From the NCBI GenBank assembly GCA_039809125.1, contig JBDHUM010000008.1, positions 1 to 34,686 on the forward strand: a stretch of 34,686 bases of DNA, read 5' to 3'. The stretch is from SZUA-359 sp039809125 (GTDB lineage Bacteria; Patescibacteriota; Saccharimonadia; Saccharimonadales; Saccharimonadaceae). Both the position numbers and the translations under genes were made by a program. The notes below the pieces were generated by a model. The model searched no databases. It was not told the origin of the DNA and saw nothing but the letters and a program-made list of their open reading frames with translations. Shown here in pieces: positions 32,345-34,686 of this stretch (position 1 is the first letter of the stretch; each line of letters starts with the position of its first letter).

Positions 32345-33040
32345 ATGAATGAACAGAAAGCAAAAGAAATACTTGATACAGTTGTCGGTCAGATTTTTGG
32401 ATATCAAAATCCACTAAGTTTAGAGCAAGCCATGACAAAATTTGCGTTTGATATCCGCTTGCCGCAACAAGTTTACGATACGAGCAGCGGTGAACCAACG
32501 TGGGCAGCAACGATGTCGAAAAACAATTATTTAACACTTGGTAGTGTCAATAAGCGCAACGAATCAAATGGTGGCCTACGCGAAAAGCGAACGATAGCTT
32601 CGATTAACGATGTGTTATCAGCTTGGAATGAAGTAAATTATGTGATGGCAGAAAGAGCAATTGGTTCACAAAATTACGCTGAGAGTGACGGAGTGTATCA
32701 TTCTGAAAATGTTTATCGGTCGATTGACATTCGTAAGTCAAAAAATATTTTATTTAGTGATGGAGTAGATGCGAGCGAATTTATTGTAGCAGGCCAAACC
32801 TCGAAGTCATCACAATACTGCATTAGAATCGAAGATAGCAAAAATATTTCAAACAGCTTTAATGTCATCTGGTCAAACAAGATTACTAGCAGCATGTTTA
32901 TTCAGGATAGTTACGACCTATACGAATGCATGTTTTGTACGCATCTAGCGGGAAAAAAGTTCTGTATTGCCAACATGCAATATGACGAGGCAGAATACCG
33001 AAAGGTTAAGGAGTTGGTGATTCGCTGGGTGTTTAGCTGA
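32345..33040 (+). CDS. CPR-type conserved hypothetical protein paired with the ATPase
   Basis: A 231-residue soluble protein. The middle (about residues 115-200) repeats short beta strands (VYRSIDIRKSKNILFSDG, SQYCIRIEDSKNISNS, SFNVIWSNKITSS), suggesting a small beta-solenoid. The C-terminus has a C-x2-C unit (ECMFCTHLAGKKFCIANMQY), a motif I recall from many CPR proteins of unknown role. The gene follows the ATPase after four bases with GAAGGAG before the ATG, so they form one operon. A structural or substrate-binding role beside the ATPase is inferred. Confidence 0.75.
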   Translation: MNEQKAKEILDTVVGQIFGYQNPLSLEQAMTKFAFDIRLPQQVYDTSSGEPTWAATMSKNNYLTLGSVNKRNESNGGLREKRTIASINDVLSAWNEVNYVMAERAIGSQNYAESDGVYHSENVYRSIDIRKSKNILFSDGVDASEFIVAGQTSKSSQYCIRIEDSKNISNSFNVIWSNKITSSMFIQDSYDLYECMFCTHLAGKKFCIANMQYDEAEYRKVKELVIRWVFS

Positions 33041-33042
33041 TG

Positions 33043-33780
33043 TCAATTTTCTAATTTATTTTCAATTGTGTTGATAGCTTTGTGCAAGCGCTGACGCATT
33101 TCTTTTACATACGGATTATAGCGTTGCATGTCATTAAAAAGCTGCCAAGAATCATTGTTGGTTTGCCGCATAACTTTGTATAAAGTGTCGTAGCCAACAG
33201 TTGTAATATCTTGTGGCTTCAAGTTTAATTCTCCCATAACTCGGCCAATGAAATGGGTCATAGCAAGAGTGAATGCTGTCACTTTGTCATGCTCGTCCGG
33301 TGATTTAATTAAGACGGTAAGACCCAGGGTTTCCCAAAAATCATTCCATTTTTGGTACGTTTCATCTTCGACACGTACTGGGTAGGTAGTGACAGTAAGC
33401 TGTTCAAGGCCATTTGATATACTGTCGGGTCCAAATAGTGGATGGGTAGCGATGATCGAAACAGTATCAGGTAAATGCTTTCGCATGATCTCGACTGGAT
33501 ATACCTTCACTGAGCAGGTATCCATGACAAGTGTGTCCTGTGAAAGTAACGGCGATAGATCATTAACTACATTATCAAGTGTGCTTATTGGCACGCAAAA
33601 GAAAACCGTTTTAAAGTTTGCCAGTTCATTTTTTGTGATAATCTTGTAGCCAAGTTTCTTAGCCTGAGACACTCGATTTTGGTCAATTTCATAGATTGAA
33701 ATATCGAAATAGACTTTCAAAATTTTTGCGAGTGTTTCACCTAACCTACCGAAACCAACTACGGCAATGTGATCGTTCAT
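33043..33780 (-). CDS. Prephenate dehydrogenase-like NAD(P)-binding protein
   Basis: A 245-residue protein with an N-terminal Rossmann fold (GFGRLG at residues 9-14, an acidic residue after strand 2 in IYEIDQ) and a helical C-terminal domain. DTCSVKVYPVEIMRKHLP and ATHPLFGPDS are characteristic of the TyrA/prephenate dehydrogenase family. It is shorter than typical TyrA (about 280-370) and no other aromatic amino acid gene is nearby, so the true substrate is uncertain. The start ATG 33780 has TACAAT eight bases upstream; an in-frame start six codons earlier is less likely. Confidence 0.82.
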   Translation of the reverse strand: MNDHIAVVGFGRLGETLAKILKVYFDISIYEIDQNRVSQAKKLGYKIITKNELANFKTVFFCVPISTLDNVVNDLSPLLSQDTLVMDTCSVKVYPVEIMRKHLPDTVSIIATHPLFGPDSISNGLEQLTVTTYPVRVEDETYQKWNDFWETLGLTVLIKSPDEHDKVTAFTLAMTHFIGRVMGELNLKPQDITTVGYDTLYKVMRQTNNDSWQLFNDMQRYNPYVKEMRQRLHKAINTIENKLEN

Positions 33781-33886
33781 AGATACGTATTGTAGCATGG
33801 TAGTGCAGATTGACTAAACTGATTATGATAATTCCTGGAGTGTACCACTAGAAAATCAACACCCCCTTGCATATTTTTGAGACTTT

Positions 33887-33928
33887 CCCGACTGAATTTT
33901 TAAGCAGAGAAAATCCAGGTTTGTCGGG
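33887..33928. other. Stem-loop candidate in the gap between two minus-strand genes
   Basis: CCCGAC and GTCGGG close a 30-base interval that has further partial pairing (AATTTTT with AAAATCC). The 198-base gap (33781-33978) holds no gene I can support. It may be a weak terminator for the gene at 33979 or a small structured RNA. Confidence 0.25.
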
Positions 33929-33978
33929 TGAGTTGCGTTTTTCGTGTAGCAGTAGTGCGGACTTTAATAAAAACTCAA

Positions 33979-34617
33979 CTATTGGGAGGATAATATTTCT
34001 TCTGGAAGTTGAGCAACAAATTCATCCGGGCATATAAGTATTTGATCGTGGCAACCAGGCAAAACTATGCTGCTACTTCGTTCATCCCAGCCGTGTAGTG
34101 TATGTGGCCCAAAGAATTCGTCACCATCAGTGTCAATTCTAACTACCGATACACCGGAAGCTCGCTTGTGACGTAATTGCTCAGTTGTCGAAAACCTGCT
34201 GACAGGTACTATTTGTCTGGCATGAGTTAAAGGGTGCTTCATAGCCTCTGTGCTATTACTAGCAACAACACGAGCAGCACCCTTTCTATGAGGTCCTGTT
34301 ACTGTAGTTTTCCAAAGATTGCCGCTCTTAATGGCAGCATTGGCAATGAGCCGAGGAACTGTGTTCGGCTCCGGCGCATTTAACGCTACAAATCGCTCCA
34401 TGTTCGTGCATTGGACTACTGCAAGCAAGCCAGCCGAATGTACAAATGCAGTTTGCCGCCTTAATGCACGATCAAGTTTACTCGGATCGTCAATCACATG
34501 GGTAAACTCGAAAACATCTGCGTCCTCAAACCCCAAATGCTCACAAACTGCCTGCCCAACAGGCTCTAATAATCGATTGCCAGTAGTAAAGCCACCTACA
34601 ATAACTGCGCGTTTCAT
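33979..34617 (-). CDS. Hypothetical protein, possible alpha/beta-hydrolase fold
   Basis: A 212-residue soluble protein. It begins MKRAVIVGGFTTGN and contains AFVHSAGLLAVVQ (about residues 58-70) and an acid/His-rich C-terminal part (RIDTDGDEFFGPHTLHGWD, then VLPGCHDQIL). Alternating strands and helices, a Ser-Ala-Gly turn and late Asp and His residues would suit an alpha/beta hydrolase, but the Gly-x-Ser-x-Gly elbow is not complete, so this is a weak guess. The start is ATG 34617: TATAAT (34624-34629, minus strand) ends six bases before it. Confidence 0.7.
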   Translation of the reverse strand: MKRAVIVGGFTTGNRLLEPVGQAVCEHLGFEDADVFEFTHVIDDPSKLDRALRRQTAFVHSAGLLAVVQCTNMERFVALNAPEPNTVPRLIANAAIKSGNLWKTTVTGPHRKGAARVVASNSTEAMKHPLTHARQIVPVSRFSTTEQLRHKRASGVSVVRIDTDGDEFFGPHTLHGWDERSSSIVLPGCHDQILICPDEFVAQLPEEILSSQ

Positions 34618-34686
34618 ATAACAATTATAACATAGAATTAAAATAATTACAAGATATACTTTAGCCACCTAACAGGGCGACAATTT
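34618..34686. promoter_or_regulatory. Promoter of the last gene and window edge
   Basis: The TATAAT box for the gene at 33979-34617 is at 34624-34629 on the minus strand. The rest of this AT-rich edge shows no gene. Confidence 0.5.

Noticed and set aside
33887..33928. A known housekeeping RNA (SRP RNA, RNase P, 6S or tmRNA) in the gap
   Set aside because: None of the conserved sequence cores could be found; only a loose stem is visible.
1..34686. CRISPR array, insertion sequence or prophage
   Set aside because: I saw no regularly spaced repeats, no transposase and no phage structural gene.

Overview
The window reads as chromosomal DNA of a small-genome bacterium of the Candidate Phyla Radiation, most likely Saccharibacteria (TM7). 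This rests on gene content and is an inference: a compact type IV pilus operon, a sortase, the MurT/GatD amidation pair, RNase Y, and many short one- or two-gene units on alternating strands. TGA is used as a stop codon, which argues against Absconditabacteria/Gracilibacteria. Some 20 genes have a -10-like hexamer only 6-9 bp before the ATG, so leaderless mRNAs seem to be the default; Shine-Dalgarno sites appear mainly inside operons.

Layout. 1-8442: recX, a PRC-barrel protein, a minus-strand pilus operon (pilB-pilC, then pilM-pilN-pilO-small membrane protein), tsaE-tsaB and a pseudopilin. 8618-10958: rny, a Nudix hydrolase and a coiled-coil protein. 10974-14899: sortase, membrane protein, alpha/beta hydrolase with a very short gene before it, a secreted-type hypothetical protein and an EamA-type transporter. 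18446-27230: membrane glycosyltransferase, OpgC-like acyltransferase, peroxiredoxin, murT-gatD, a membrane-anchored Clp-type ATPase with a small membrane partner, and a YpfJ-type metallopeptidase. 27225-34617: Nudix, metallo-beta-lactamase-fold protein, DUF1761 and DUF6157 genes opposite an AraC regulator, tRNA-Arg, a HerA/VirD4-type ATPase with a CPR-type partner, a prephenate-dehydrogenase-like protein and an unknown protein.

The main discovery candidate is a compact integrative element of about 3.3 kb (14992-18272) inserted by a large serine recombinase exactly at the 3' end of tRNA-Pro(UGG). Both ends carry TTGGTCG. Removing the element in silico puts a perfect 17-bp-stem terminator directly after the tRNA CCA. 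Closing the element into a circle extends the integrase frame by 49 new codons, so the integrase gene appears to span its own attachment site and to exchange its C-terminus for antisense-tRNA residues on integration. Two genes of unknown function are the cargo.
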